Shown here piece by piece: positions 1-6,144 of a DNA stretch of 6,215 nucleotides; the stretch's first letter is position 1, and each line of letters opens with the position of its first letter. Location of the stretch: assembly GCA_020630145.1 (NCBI GenBank), contig JAHDBX010000113.1, forward strand, positions 1 to 6,215. Reading direction: 5' to 3'. Position numbers and translations under genes: made by a program. A model generated the notes under the pieces. It was not told the DNA's origin. It was given only the letters and a program-made list of their open reading frames with translations, and did no database searches. The stretch is from Gammaproteobacteria bacterium (GTDB lineage: Bacteria; Pseudomonadota; Gammaproteobacteria; HTCC5015).

Positions 1-147
1 AAAACGGTCTTCATATTTATCCAGTAGTTCAACTGCTTCTGCTAAGTTATTGGCTAAATGAACCGGGTCATCTATAGACGCAGATATCTTGTTAAACATC
101 ATTGTGCTTGATATCTTATTATCTTCAACTATTAAAATACGGTTCAT
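1..147 (-). CDS. Response regulator receiver-domain protein, N-terminal 49 residues (partial)
   Basis: The minus strand from the ATG at 147 stays open for 49 codons to the window edge, so only the N-terminus is visible. It begins MNRILIVEDNKIS, the usual first beta strand of a CheY-like receiver domain. E8 and D9 sit where the acidic metal-binding pair lies, followed by an amphipathic helix and then a second helix with the pattern LAEAVELLDKYEDRF. The phospho-accepting aspartate and the output domain lie beyond the edge, so the output (DNA binding, GGDEF, other) cannot be told. The gene lies 79 nt downstream of prfA on the same strand. It has no convincing Shine-Dalgarno sequence (only AAAA before the ATG). 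Whether it is read from the hemA-prfA transcript or from its own promoter is unclear. The receiver-domain call is fairly safe; anything more specific would be a guess. Confidence 0.8.
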   Translation of the reverse strand, partial: MNRILIVEDNKISSTMMFNKISASIDDPVHLANNLAEAVELLDKYEDRF

Positions 148-226
148 TTTTACGTGTTGTCTAAGTTTGTGACCTTAATATAACCATAGCACAAGCAGCG
201 CCGGATTGCTTTTTCGATAAACCGTT

Positions 227-1306
227 TTAATCGTCAGATAAAGCGGCTAATTGGTCAGCTTGATACTCCTGAATAAGAGGGTCTATGACCGAATCAAGGT
301 TGCCTTGAATAAAATCATCAAGCTTATAAAGCGTTAAATTAATGCGGTGGTCAGTAATACGACCTTGCGGGAAGTTATAGGTTCTTATTCGTTCAGAACG
401 ATCGCCACTGCCTACCAAGTTGCGTCGAGTTTGAGCTTGTTCCTTATGAATTTTTTCTTGTTCAGCATTAAGTAAGCGTGACTGTAATAGTGAAATTGCA
501 CGCGCTTTATTTTTATGTTGTGAACGCTCGTCTTGGCACTCTACAACAACACCTGTAGGAATATGGGTTAAACGAACAGCAGAGTCAGTTTTATTAACGT
601 GTTGACCACCTGCACCTGAAGCGCGGTAGGTGTCAATACGAACATCGTTCATATTGATGTTAACTTCTTCAACGTTAGCTACTTCAGGTAGTATAGCGAC
701 CGTTGCCGCTGAAGTGTGTACGCGGCCTTGTGTTTCAGTGTCAGGAACACGTTGTACACGGTGTGCGCCTGACTCAAATTTTAAGCGTGAATAGGCACCT
801 TGGCCAATAACACGGGCAACAATTTCTTTAAAGCCGCCATGGTCGCCTTCACTTTGATTCATTATTTCAACTTGCCAACGTTGGTTTTCAGCATAGCGTG
901 TATACATGCGAAATAAATCGCCCGCAAAAATGGCAGCTTCATCACCACCTGTACCCGCGCGAACTTCCAAAAATATATTGCTGCTGTCATTAGGGTCAGT
1001 AGGCAATAAAAGTACTTGTAGCTCATCTTGTAAAGTACTTATACGATCTTTGTTATCGGCTAACTCTTCTTCAGCTAACGCGCGCATATCAGGGTCTGCT
1101 AACATTTCCTCAGCCGCTTGCATGTCGTCTATGCTTTGCTGATAGGCTTTATAGGTTTTATCTACGGCTTCAAGCTGTGAATATTCCTGAGATAACGAAC
1201 GAAACTTATTTTGGTCACCGATGACATCAGGGTCAGAAAGCAGCGCGCCAATTTCTTCATAGCGCGCACTCAAATGCTCGAGTTTATCAAGTATGCTTTG
1301 TTTCAT
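227..1306 (-). CDS. prfA: Peptide chain release factor 1 (RF1)
   Basis: Class I release factor that reads UAA and UAG in the ribosomal A site and triggers hydrolysis of peptidyl-tRNA. The 359-residue product has the full expected length. The N-terminal coiled domain covers about residues 1-110. The codon-recognition tripeptide is P188-D189-T190, the RF1 type (PxT) rather than the SPF of RF2. The catalytic GGQ is at 233-235 within [15 protein letters not shown], and Q235 is the residue methylated by PrmC in relatives. The C-terminal block [18 protein letters not shown] (304-321) is also typical. There is no programmed frameshift, as expected for RF1. The start ATG lies 3 nt after the hemA stop with only an A-rich stretch upstream, so translational coupling to hemA is likely. 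Unusually, the next gene is a response regulator and not prmC. The assignment is essentially certain. Confidence 0.98.
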   Translation of the reverse strand: MKQSILDKLEHLSARYEEIGALLSDPDVIGDQNKFRSLSQEYSQLEAVDKTYKAYQQSIDDMQAAEEMLADPDMRALAEEELADNKDRISTLQDELQVLLLPTDPNDSSNIFLEVRAGTGGDEAAIFAGDLFRMYTRYAENQRWQVEIMNQSEGDHGGFKEIVARVIGQGAYSRLKFESGAHRVQRVPDTETQGRVHTSAATVAILPEVANVEEVNINMNDVRIDTYRASGAGGQHVNKTDSAVRLTHIPTGVVVECQDERSQHKNKARAISLLQSRLLNAEQEKIHKEQAQTRRNLVGSGDRSERIRTYNFPQGRITDHRINLTLYKLDDFIQGNLDSVIDPLIQEYQADQLAALSDD

Positions 1307-1309
1307 GTT

Positions 1310-2596
1310 TTATTTTTCTTTAGTAGAAGGGTTATGGCTTTGCCGTAAAATATCCTCTGCAAACAGAAGACTTTTTAATTTGTTATTTTCTGCAAGGTGA
1401 CGCATCAGCAAGGTTGGCATATGCAAAAGCTTGTTCTTTTGTTGTTCTGTGATTATTTGTAAAACGTCTTCAATGTTTTTGCCTTGGGCAAGCAGGTTTT
1501 CAGCTTTGGCTAAAAATTCATCTTGTTGTTCTTGCGCCCACTCACGATATTGGCGTATTGCATTGATAGCAGTTTGCCCTTGTTGCCACTGCATAAACTC
1601 ATTTACTTTCTGTTCAATGATCAGTTCTGCTTGATCTGCGGCTTCTTGGCGTGATTGTAAATTAAGGTTGATAAATTCTTGTAAGTCATCAATGTTGTAT
1701 AGGTAGGCGTCGCCCAGTTGATTAACTTCTGGCTCAATGTCACGAGGCACAGCAAGGTCCAAGAAAAAGATAGGTTTATGTTTACGCGCCTTTAAGGCGC
1801 TTTCAACCATGCCTTTGCCAATTAAGGGTAGTTGGCTAGCTGTCGAGCTAATAACAATATCACTATAAACCAATTGTTCATGCAAGGTATGCAAGGGAAT
1901 GCTATAGGCTGTGGTGGCATCGTTGCTAAAGCGCTCTGCGAGTGCTAATGACTTAGCTGTGTTGCGATTAGCAATAACAATTTCTTTAATGTTATTACCA
2001 ACTAAGTGTTGCGCGCAAAGCTCTATGGTTTCGCCTGCGCCAACAAGTAAGGCTTTCTTGTTTTTAAAGTCGCTAAATAATTCATTGGCTAATTTAACGC
2101 CTGCCGAGGCAACAGAAACAGGGTTGGCGCCAATGTCTGTCTCTGTGCGAATATGCTTGGCAACAGAAAAGGCAAATTGAAATAACTTATGTAAATTTGA
2201 ACCCGCAGCACCAGCCGTTTCAGCTGTTTGGTAGGCTGTTTTCAATTGCCCTAATATTTGCGGTTCGCCAATAACCATAGAATCAAGGCCGCAAGCTACA
2301 CGTAATAAATGACGTATGCTGCTTTGATCAATGTGCTGATAAATATATTGTAAATGGTCTTCTGCTTGCAGTTCGTATTGCTGTAAAAACCATTCAACAG
2401 CGGGTTGTTGATTGCCTTCTATATCGCAATATACCTCAGTGCGATTACAGGTTGAAACCAATGTTGCTTCATTGACAGCGGGCAAAGAAACTAAGGTTTG
2501 TAACTGTTGTTCGATATGCTCTGGCACAATAGCAACACGTTCGCGTAGCGAAACAGGTGCTGTTTTATGATTTAAACCAAATGCCACTAAGGCCAT
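1310..2596 (-). CDS. hemA: Glutamyl-tRNA reductase
   Basis: Cytosolic NADPH-dependent enzyme that reduces glutamyl-tRNA(Glu) to glutamate-1-semialdehyde, the committed step of the C5 route to 5-aminolevulinate, heme and sirohaem. The 428-residue product is of normal length. The catalytic domain opens with FGLNHKTAPVSLRE (6-19). The nucleophilic cysteine is C50 in STCNRTEVY. The conserved GLDSMVIGEPQILGQ follows at 103-117. The Rossmann NADPH-binding domain begins at GAGET (186-190; GAGEM is commoner), followed by VIANRN (207-212) and the FFLDLAVPRDIEP block (277-289). The helical dimerisation domain covers about 320-420. The ATG at 2596 is supported by an AGG Shine-Dalgarno 7 nt upstream and by alignment of MALVAFGLNHKTAP to the family N-terminus. 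It is the first gene of the hemA-prfA unit, transcribed away from the TPR-lolB-ispE unit. No key residue appears to be missing. Confidence 0.98.
   Translation of the reverse strand: MALVAFGLNHKTAPVSLRERVAIVPEHIEQQLQTLVSLPAVNEATLVSTCNRTEVYCDIEGNQQPAVEWFLQQYELQAEDHLQYIYQHIDQSSIRHLLRVACGLDSMVIGEPQILGQLKTAYQTAETAGAAGSNLHKLFQFAFSVAKHIRTETDIGANPVSVASAGVKLANELFSDFKNKKALLVGAGETIELCAQHLVGNNIKEIVIANRNTAKSLALAERFSNDATTAYSIPLHTLHEQLVYSDIVISSTASQLPLIGKGMVESALKARKHKPIFFLDLAVPRDIEPEVNQLGDAYLYNIDDLQEFINLNLQSRQEAADQAELIIEQKVNEFMQWQQGQTAINAIRQYREWAQEQQDEFLAKAENLLAQGKNIEDVLQIITEQQKNKLLHMPTLLMRHLAENNKLKSLLFAEDILRQSHNPSTKEK
1786..1800. repeat. 15-bp perfect palindrome inside hemA
   Basis: GCGCCTTTAAGGCGC is symmetric about 1793, with 7-bp arms and one central base. 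It lies in hemA codons for about residues 266-270 (within ALKARK). As RNA it would form a short GCGCC/GGCGC stem with a five-base loop. No T-run follows on either strand, so it is not a terminator. It may simply be a by-product of the codons. Confidence 0.45.
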
Positions 2597-2603
2597 GAAA
2601 TTA

Positions 2604-2606
2604 CCT
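2604..2606 (-). promoter_or_regulatory. hemA ribosome binding site
   Basis: On the minus strand TTTAGGTAATTTCATG places an AGG core 7 nt before the hemA ATG. This is a normal Shine-Dalgarno position and fixes the start at 2596. Confidence 0.65.
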
Positions 2607-2620
2607 AAAGATTGAACACA

Positions 2621-2655
2621 AGCGTGAAAAGTTGATTTTACACGTAATTCACGCT
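2621..2655. repeat. Perfect 8-bp inverted repeat around the candidate hemA promoter
   Basis: AGCGTGAA (2621-2628) and TTCACGCT (2648-2655) are exact reverse complements, separated by 19 nt, with arm centres 27 bp apart. The spacer contains the candidate hemA -10 box. The layout could be a pair of half-sites for a dimeric regulator. If the hemA transcript started further upstream, it could instead be a hairpin in the leader. The symmetry is seen directly; any function is inference. Confidence 0.5.
2635..2640 (-). promoter_or_regulatory. Candidate hemA -10 promoter box
   Basis: The minus strand reads TAAAAT here, five of six matches to TATAAT. It would start transcription near 2628 and give a leader of about 32 nt before the hemA ATG. 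There is no good -35 hexamer at 16-18 bp (only CTGCTT or similar), so the promoter would be weak or activator-dependent. Chance matches to a -10 are common in AT-rich DNA, so this is tentative. Confidence 0.35.
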
Positions 2656-2705
2656 GAAAGCAGCTTGGCTATGCATATGATGTGCCCAATTTGCATTTTG
2701 AGCCT

Positions 2706-2746
2706 TAATTACCGTGTGAATTTTGTGAAAGAGCGCATGTAATTAC
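2706..2746. repeat. Pair of TAATTAC repeats upstream of the TPR gene
   Basis: TAATTAC occurs at 2706-2712 and again at 2740-2746, 34 bp apart. Because TAATTA is self-complementary, the pair also reads as an inverted repeat (TAATTAC at 2706-2712 and GTAATTA at 2739-2745). The words are AT-rich and short, so chance cannot be excluded. Confidence 0.3.
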
Positions 2747-2793
2747 TTGCTCTTCATGATATTAAAGCCGCGTTTTATGCTATCTTTAAGGCT

Positions 2794-4626
2794 ATGATTC
2801 TGCTGTATTACCGATTTCTAAAAATATCTTGCCTAGTTACTGTTGTGACACTGGGTGCGGCAGCATGTGCGCCTCAACAAGCGCTGCAGCGTGATGGTGC
2901 CAGTGTGAGTGACAATTTACCTAAGAAGGTTATGGCGGATGCTGATGCGGAAAATACCGCAAGCGGCAGCTACTGGCTAGAACAGCCGACAGTAATACCT
3001 TGGAGTGAGCAATCGCGTACTACGCAAGGCCAGCAATTGTTTGATTGGATGGTAGGTGAGCTCACTGCATACGAAGGTGACTTAGCAGTAGGCTTGGGCC
3101 AATTAAGCAAGTTAGCAATAGAACTGAATCAAGTCGCGGCATATCAGCGTGTTGCCAATATTGCTTTTTTTGCTAAAGATAACCGTGTGATGTATGACAT
3201 GGTGAGCCGTTGGTTGGCAATTGAGCCAAACAGTGAAGCTGCTCACCGAATGGCACTCAGTCTCGAAGTTGAGCGTGCACAGTTATCGATACCCAATGCC
3301 AGACAAAGTGCCTATGCACATATTCAATGGCTTCTAGAAAATAGTGAGGCGCCACTGTCGCAACGCTTTTTAGATATAACCGCTTCTTTAGGGCAACATA
3401 AAAATGATGCTTTTTCACTGGGCTTAATGGAGCAAGTACTTGATGCTTACCCTGGTAATGCAGATGCTTATGCAGCATATGCTAATTTAGCCGTTATTTA
3501 TAATAAAAAAGATAGAGCTTTAGCGGCTTTGCAGCAAGCGCTAGAGCTCAACCCTAAGCAAACAAACGCCATTATTTTACAGAGTCAGTTAATATATCGA
3601 CAAGGTGATACAGCTACCGCCATCAAACAACTAGGCCGTGCTGTTAAACAAGACAAGCAAAGTCGCGTGCTGCGCAGTAGTTATGCGCGAATGTTAATGA
3701 ATAGCAAAGAATATAAAAAAGCACGTTATCAGTATGAGTATTTATTGGAAGATACACCAAGCGATACTTCTTTGTTGTTAACCTTGGGTTTATTAGCACT
3801 CGATAATGAAGACTTCGCTCGTGCTGAAGAATACTTTGATCGTTTACAAACAGCATCGCCGCAGCAAGACGAAGCTAATTTTTATTTGGGCCGAACCGCT
3901 GAAGCGCAAGAAAAATATGCAGATGCCGTGTTTTATTACTTATCAGTATATGGTGGTAATTACTATACCGAAAGCCGTTTTCGGGCCGTTTGGAGTTATG
4001 CAGATTTAGAGCAATATGAGTTAGCAAAAAAGATACTTGTTAACCTGCGTGAACAAAAAGATCCAGCAATAAACTTACGAAGCTATTTAAGTGAGGGCTT
4101 ATTGTTGCGTCGTCAAAAACGCTACGACGATGCCTTTGAAATTTATACACGTGCTTTGCAAAATAACCCGCAGAACGATGATCTGTTGTATGCGCGAGCG
4201 ATTGTGGCAGAGAAAATAGATAAAATAGATATTGTTGAACGCGACCTTCGCGATATTTTAAAACGCCAGCCAGATAATGCGGATGTGTTAAATACCTTAG
4301 GTTATACCTTGGCAAACGTGACTCAGCGTTATGATGATGCATATGTATTAATAAAACGCGCGCTGCAAATACAACCTGAAAGCGGTGCAATAATTGATAG
4401 CTATGGCTGGGTGCTTTATCGCAAAGGCCAATATAAAGAGGCCTTAATATATTTGCGTAAGGCCTATGAAAAAGAATCCGATCCTGAAATAGCCGCGCAC
4501 CTAGGTGAAGTGTTGTGGGTAACCGGTGATAAAGAAGCAGCAGAACAAATCTGGAATAACGCTTTAAAAGATGTGCCTGATAATGAAACTGTACTCAATA
4601 CCATTAATCGACTAAAAACGCCTTAA
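2794..4626 (+). CDS. TPR-repeat protein, probable lipoprotein, of the lolB-linked family
   Basis: This 610-residue protein has a hydrophobic N-terminal segment (about 12-24) ending in GAAAC, with C25 as a possible lipidation site. Alanine at -3 is not the classic Leu/Val/Ile, so lipidation is likely but not certain. After a low-complexity linker (about 30-60), most of the protein is helical TPR repeats. Clear ones lie at about 223-256 (YAAYANLAVIYNKKDRALAA), 258-290, 325-357, 430-462, 495-528, 529-562 and 563-596. The C-terminal stretch with LGYTLA, IDSYGWVLYRKGQY and DPEIAAHLGEVLW is the best conserved-looking part. Pseudomonas carries a similar TPR protein just upstream of lolB, so the family is conserved in place but, to my knowledge, has no established biochemical role. 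The position 9 nt before lolB suggests a role in envelope or lipoprotein biogenesis. That is guilt by association only. The ATG at 2794 has TAAGG only 2 nt upstream, an unusually short spacing. Confidence 0.9.
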   Translation: MILLYYRFLKISCLVTVVTLGAAACAPQQALQRDGASVSDNLPKKVMADADAENTASGSYWLEQPTVIPWSEQSRTTQGQQLFDWMVGELTAYEGDLAVGLGQLSKLAIELNQVAAYQRVANIAFFAKDNRVMYDMVSRWLAIEPNSEAAHRMALSLEVERAQLSIPNARQSAYAHIQWLLENSEAPLSQRFLDITASLGQHKNDAFSLGLMEQVLDAYPGNADAYAAYANLAVIYNKKDRALAALQQALELNPKQTNAIILQSQLIYRQGDTATAIKQLGRAVKQDKQSRVLRSSYARMLMNSKEYKKARYQYEYLLEDTPSDTSLLLTLGLLALDNEDFARAEEYFDRLQTASPQQDEANFYLGRTAEAQEKYADAVFYYLSVYGGNYYTESRFRAVWSYADLEQYELAKKILVNLREQKDPAINLRSYLSEGLLLRRQKRYDDAFEIYTRALQNNPQNDDLLYARAIVAEKIDKIDIVERDLRDILKRQPDNADVLNTLGYTLANVTQRYDDAYVLIKRALQIQPESGAIIDSYGWVLYRKGQYKEALIYLRKAYEKESDPEIAAHLGEVLWVTGDKEAAEQIWNNALKDVPDNETVLNTINRLKTP

Positions 4627-4635
4627 TTCAAAACT

Positions 4636-5274
4636 ATGATGCTTAACCCCTTACGTACATGCACGGTACGCTATATAGGCTTGCTTGTATTTGTTCTGTT
4701 TTTGCAGGCATGTACAAGCCAAGCAGTTAAACCGCCTGCACCGCAGACGCCACAAATTGCTTATGCGCAGCGTCAGTTGCAGGTAGGACAAATAGAACAC
4801 TGGCAGCTACAGGCGCGTATAGCGATTAAAACGAGTAGTGACTCAAATACAGGTAGCTTGCGTTGGCAACAGGGGGTTAATAATGCTGTGGCCTTAGATT
4901 TAAAAGGGCCTTTTGGTGTGAATGTGGCCAAAATTAAAGGGGAGTCAGGCGAATACATATTGCAAGACAGAAAAGGGCGCAGTTGGCAGGCCAGCAATAT
5001 AGACCAACTGATTTATGAGCGAACAGGCTGGGCCTTGCCAATAGAGCAGCTTCGTTATTGGGTGTTAGCCGATATGCAAAACAGTCGCGATGCTAGCTAC
5101 CGTAGCAATGCTGACGGTACATTGCAGTCCTTATCATTTGAGCAATGGCAAATACAGTATGAAACGTATACGAATATAAATGGCATATTGCTACCTGCTA
5201 AAATTCGTATTACTCACCGAGATATTAATATCAAGCTCTCTATCCGTAAATGGAGTGTGGGAAAAGACGGCTAA
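4636..5274 (+). CDS. lolB: Outer-membrane lipoprotein receptor LolB
   Basis: LolB accepts lipoproteins from the periplasmic carrier LolA and inserts them into the inner leaflet of the outer membrane, and is itself an outer-membrane lipoprotein. The 212-residue precursor has a signal peptide with hydrophobic core at about 14-23 and a canonical lipobox L23-Q24-A25-C26. T27 at mature position 2 gives no inner-membrane retention signal. The mature domain shows family landmarks: WQLQARIAI (56-64), LRWQQ (75-79), the LKGPFG loop (89-94), and GWALPIEQLRYWVLA (131-145). The E. coli leucine in the membrane-inserting protruding loop (mature L68) is phenylalanine here (F93, also mature position 68), which keeps the hydrophobicity. 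The gap to the TPR gene is 9 nt without a clear Shine-Dalgarno sequence. ATG also occurs at 4639, and the choice does not affect the mature protein. The stop overlaps the ispE start. Confidence 0.93.
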   Translation: MMLNPLRTCTVRYIGLLVFVLFLQACTSQAVKPPAPQTPQIAYAQRQLQVGQIEHWQLQARIAIKTSSDSNTGSLRWQQGVNNAVALDLKGPFGVNVAKIKGESGEYILQDRKGRSWQASNIDQLIYERTGWALPIEQLRYWVLADMQNSRDASYRSNADGTLQSLSFEQWQIQYETYTNINGILLPAKIRITHRDINIKLSIRKWSVGKDG

Positions 5275-6137
5275 TGATAAACATAGATCAAGCTTTTATA
5301 TCACCCGCAAAATTAAATTTATTTTTGCATATCACCGGGCGTCGCGACGATGGTTACCATGAGTTGCAAACCGTATTTCAGTTTATTGATTTGGCTGATT
5401 ACCTACGGTTTTCTCTCAGGCAAGATACAGAAATTAAGCGATTAACTGACTTGGGCTTCTCAGCAGAACAAGACCTAATGGTAAAAGCCGCAAAGCTATT
5501 GCAGCGTGAGGCTAATATATCCGCCGGGGTTGATATCAGTATTGAGAAAAACATTCCTATGGGTGGCGGCCTTGGCGGCGGCAGTTCTAATGCGGCAACA
5601 TGCCTGCTGGTATTGAATGAATTGTGGCAATGTGGCTTATCCAAGCCTGAATTGGCTGATTTAGGTCTGTCTTTGGGGGCCGATGTGCCAGTGTTTATTT
5701 ATGGGCATGCCGCATGGGCAGAAGGTGTTGGAGAGAAAATTCAGCCCGTAAACCCACCAGAAAACTGGTTTTTAGTGCTCTCACCACAAATTCACGTGTC
5801 AACAGTGAAAGTTTTTACACATTCGGCATTGACACGAAACTCTCATACCATCAAAATACGCCCCCTCGACGAAGAGGCAGCTTGGCAACATTGCAGAAAT
5901 GATTGCGAAGCAGTTGTTCGGCAAGAATATGCACACATTGACAAGGCACTACAAGAATTGTCAAAATACGCGCCAGCAAAGCTAACGGGCACAGGCGCAT
6001 GCATTTTTGCTGCTTTTGCAGATGAAGCTTCGGCAGTAGCTGCACAAAATAAGCTAGATACGTATAAAGACGTAAGCAGCTTTGTCGTTAAAGGTGTTAA
6101 TCAGTCGCCATTACATGAGCAGATGGACATCGCATAG
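5274..6137 (+). CDS. ispE: 4-diphosphocytidyl-2-C-methyl-D-erythritol kinase
   Basis: GHMP-family kinase that phosphorylates CDP-methylerythritol at the 2-hydroxyl in the MEP pathway to IPP and DMAPP. The chosen start gives 287 residues, close to the 283 of E. coli. Motif 1 is SPAKLNLFLHITGRRDDGYH (10-29) with conserved K13. The glycine-rich ATP loop is PMGGGLGGGSSNAA (95-108). The catalytic aspartate is D137 in GADVPVF. The C-terminal GHMP motif is KLTGTGACIFAAF (236-248). The ATG at 5274 overlaps the lolB stop (TAATG), which favours termination-reinitiation coupling. An in-frame ATG at 5250 would add eight residues (MECGKRRL) and overlap lolB by 25 nt. The family N-terminus, with the AKLNLF motif about ten residues in, argues against it. 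The stop lies 7 nt before tRNA-Gln. All expected catalytic motifs are present. Confidence 0.97.
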   Translation: MINIDQAFISPAKLNLFLHITGRRDDGYHELQTVFQFIDLADYLRFSLRQDTEIKRLTDLGFSAEQDLMVKAAKLLQREANISAGVDISIEKNIPMGGGLGGGSSNAATCLLVLNELWQCGLSKPELADLGLSLGADVPVFIYGHAAWAEGVGEKIQPVNPPENWFLVLSPQIHVSTVKVFTHSALTRNSHTIKIRPLDEEAAWQHCRNDCEAVVRQEYAHIDKALQELSKYAPAKLTGTGACIFAAFADEASAVAAQNKLDTYKDVSSFVVKGVNQSPLHEQMDIA

Positions 6138-6144
6138 AGTTTAT

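Larger units (their letters stand above)
2597..2793. promoter_or_regulatory. Divergent intergenic region between hemA and the TPR-lolB-ispE unit
   Basis: This 197-bp gap separates two divergently oriented first genes, so it must carry promoters for both strands. It contains the hemA ribosome binding site, a candidate hemA -10 box at 2635-2640 within an 8-bp inverted repeat, a 13-bp near-palindrome at 2673-2685 (one wobble mismatch), and TAATTAC repeats at 2706-2712 and 2740-2746. For the plus strand the best -10 I see is TATGCT at 2776-2781, with a poor -35 (TTCATG, 2753-2758). Its start site would lie only a few nucleotides before the TPR gene ATG. No small gene with convincing coding character was seen here. 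Confidence 0.75.

Noticed and set aside
193..214. Possible terminator: AAGCA/TGCTT hairpin followed by five Ts on the plus strand, just downstream of prfA
   Set aside because: The T-run is on the plus strand, where no gene ends. In the direction of prfA transcription there is no T-tract, and the stem is only 5 bp with a 9-nt loop.
906..1142. Open frame on the plus strand opposite prfA (78 residues)
   Set aside because: It lies entirely within the strongly supported prfA gene. The product is a Ser/Ala/Cys-rich shadow translation with no recognisable domain or ribosome binding site.
1911..2180. Open frame on the plus strand opposite hemA (89 residues)
   Set aside because: It is antisense to the conserved NADPH-binding domain of hemA. 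Its composition is that of a shadow frame and no motif is seen.
2714..2729. Possible CRP/FNR-like site (TGTGAATTTTGTGAAA)
   Set aside because: The two GTGAA words are direct repeats, not the inverted TGTGA/TCACA arrangement needed for a CRP site, and FNR symmetry is absent.
4040..4390. 116-residue open frame on the minus strand opposite the TPR gene
   Set aside because: It is rich in His, Arg and Tyr, as expected from antisense of TPR codons, and has no motif. The TPR frame is clearly the coding one.
5250..5273. Upstream in-frame ATG for ispE
   Set aside because: It would add MECGKRRL and overlap lolB by 25 nt. The family N-terminus and the TAATG junction both favour 5274.
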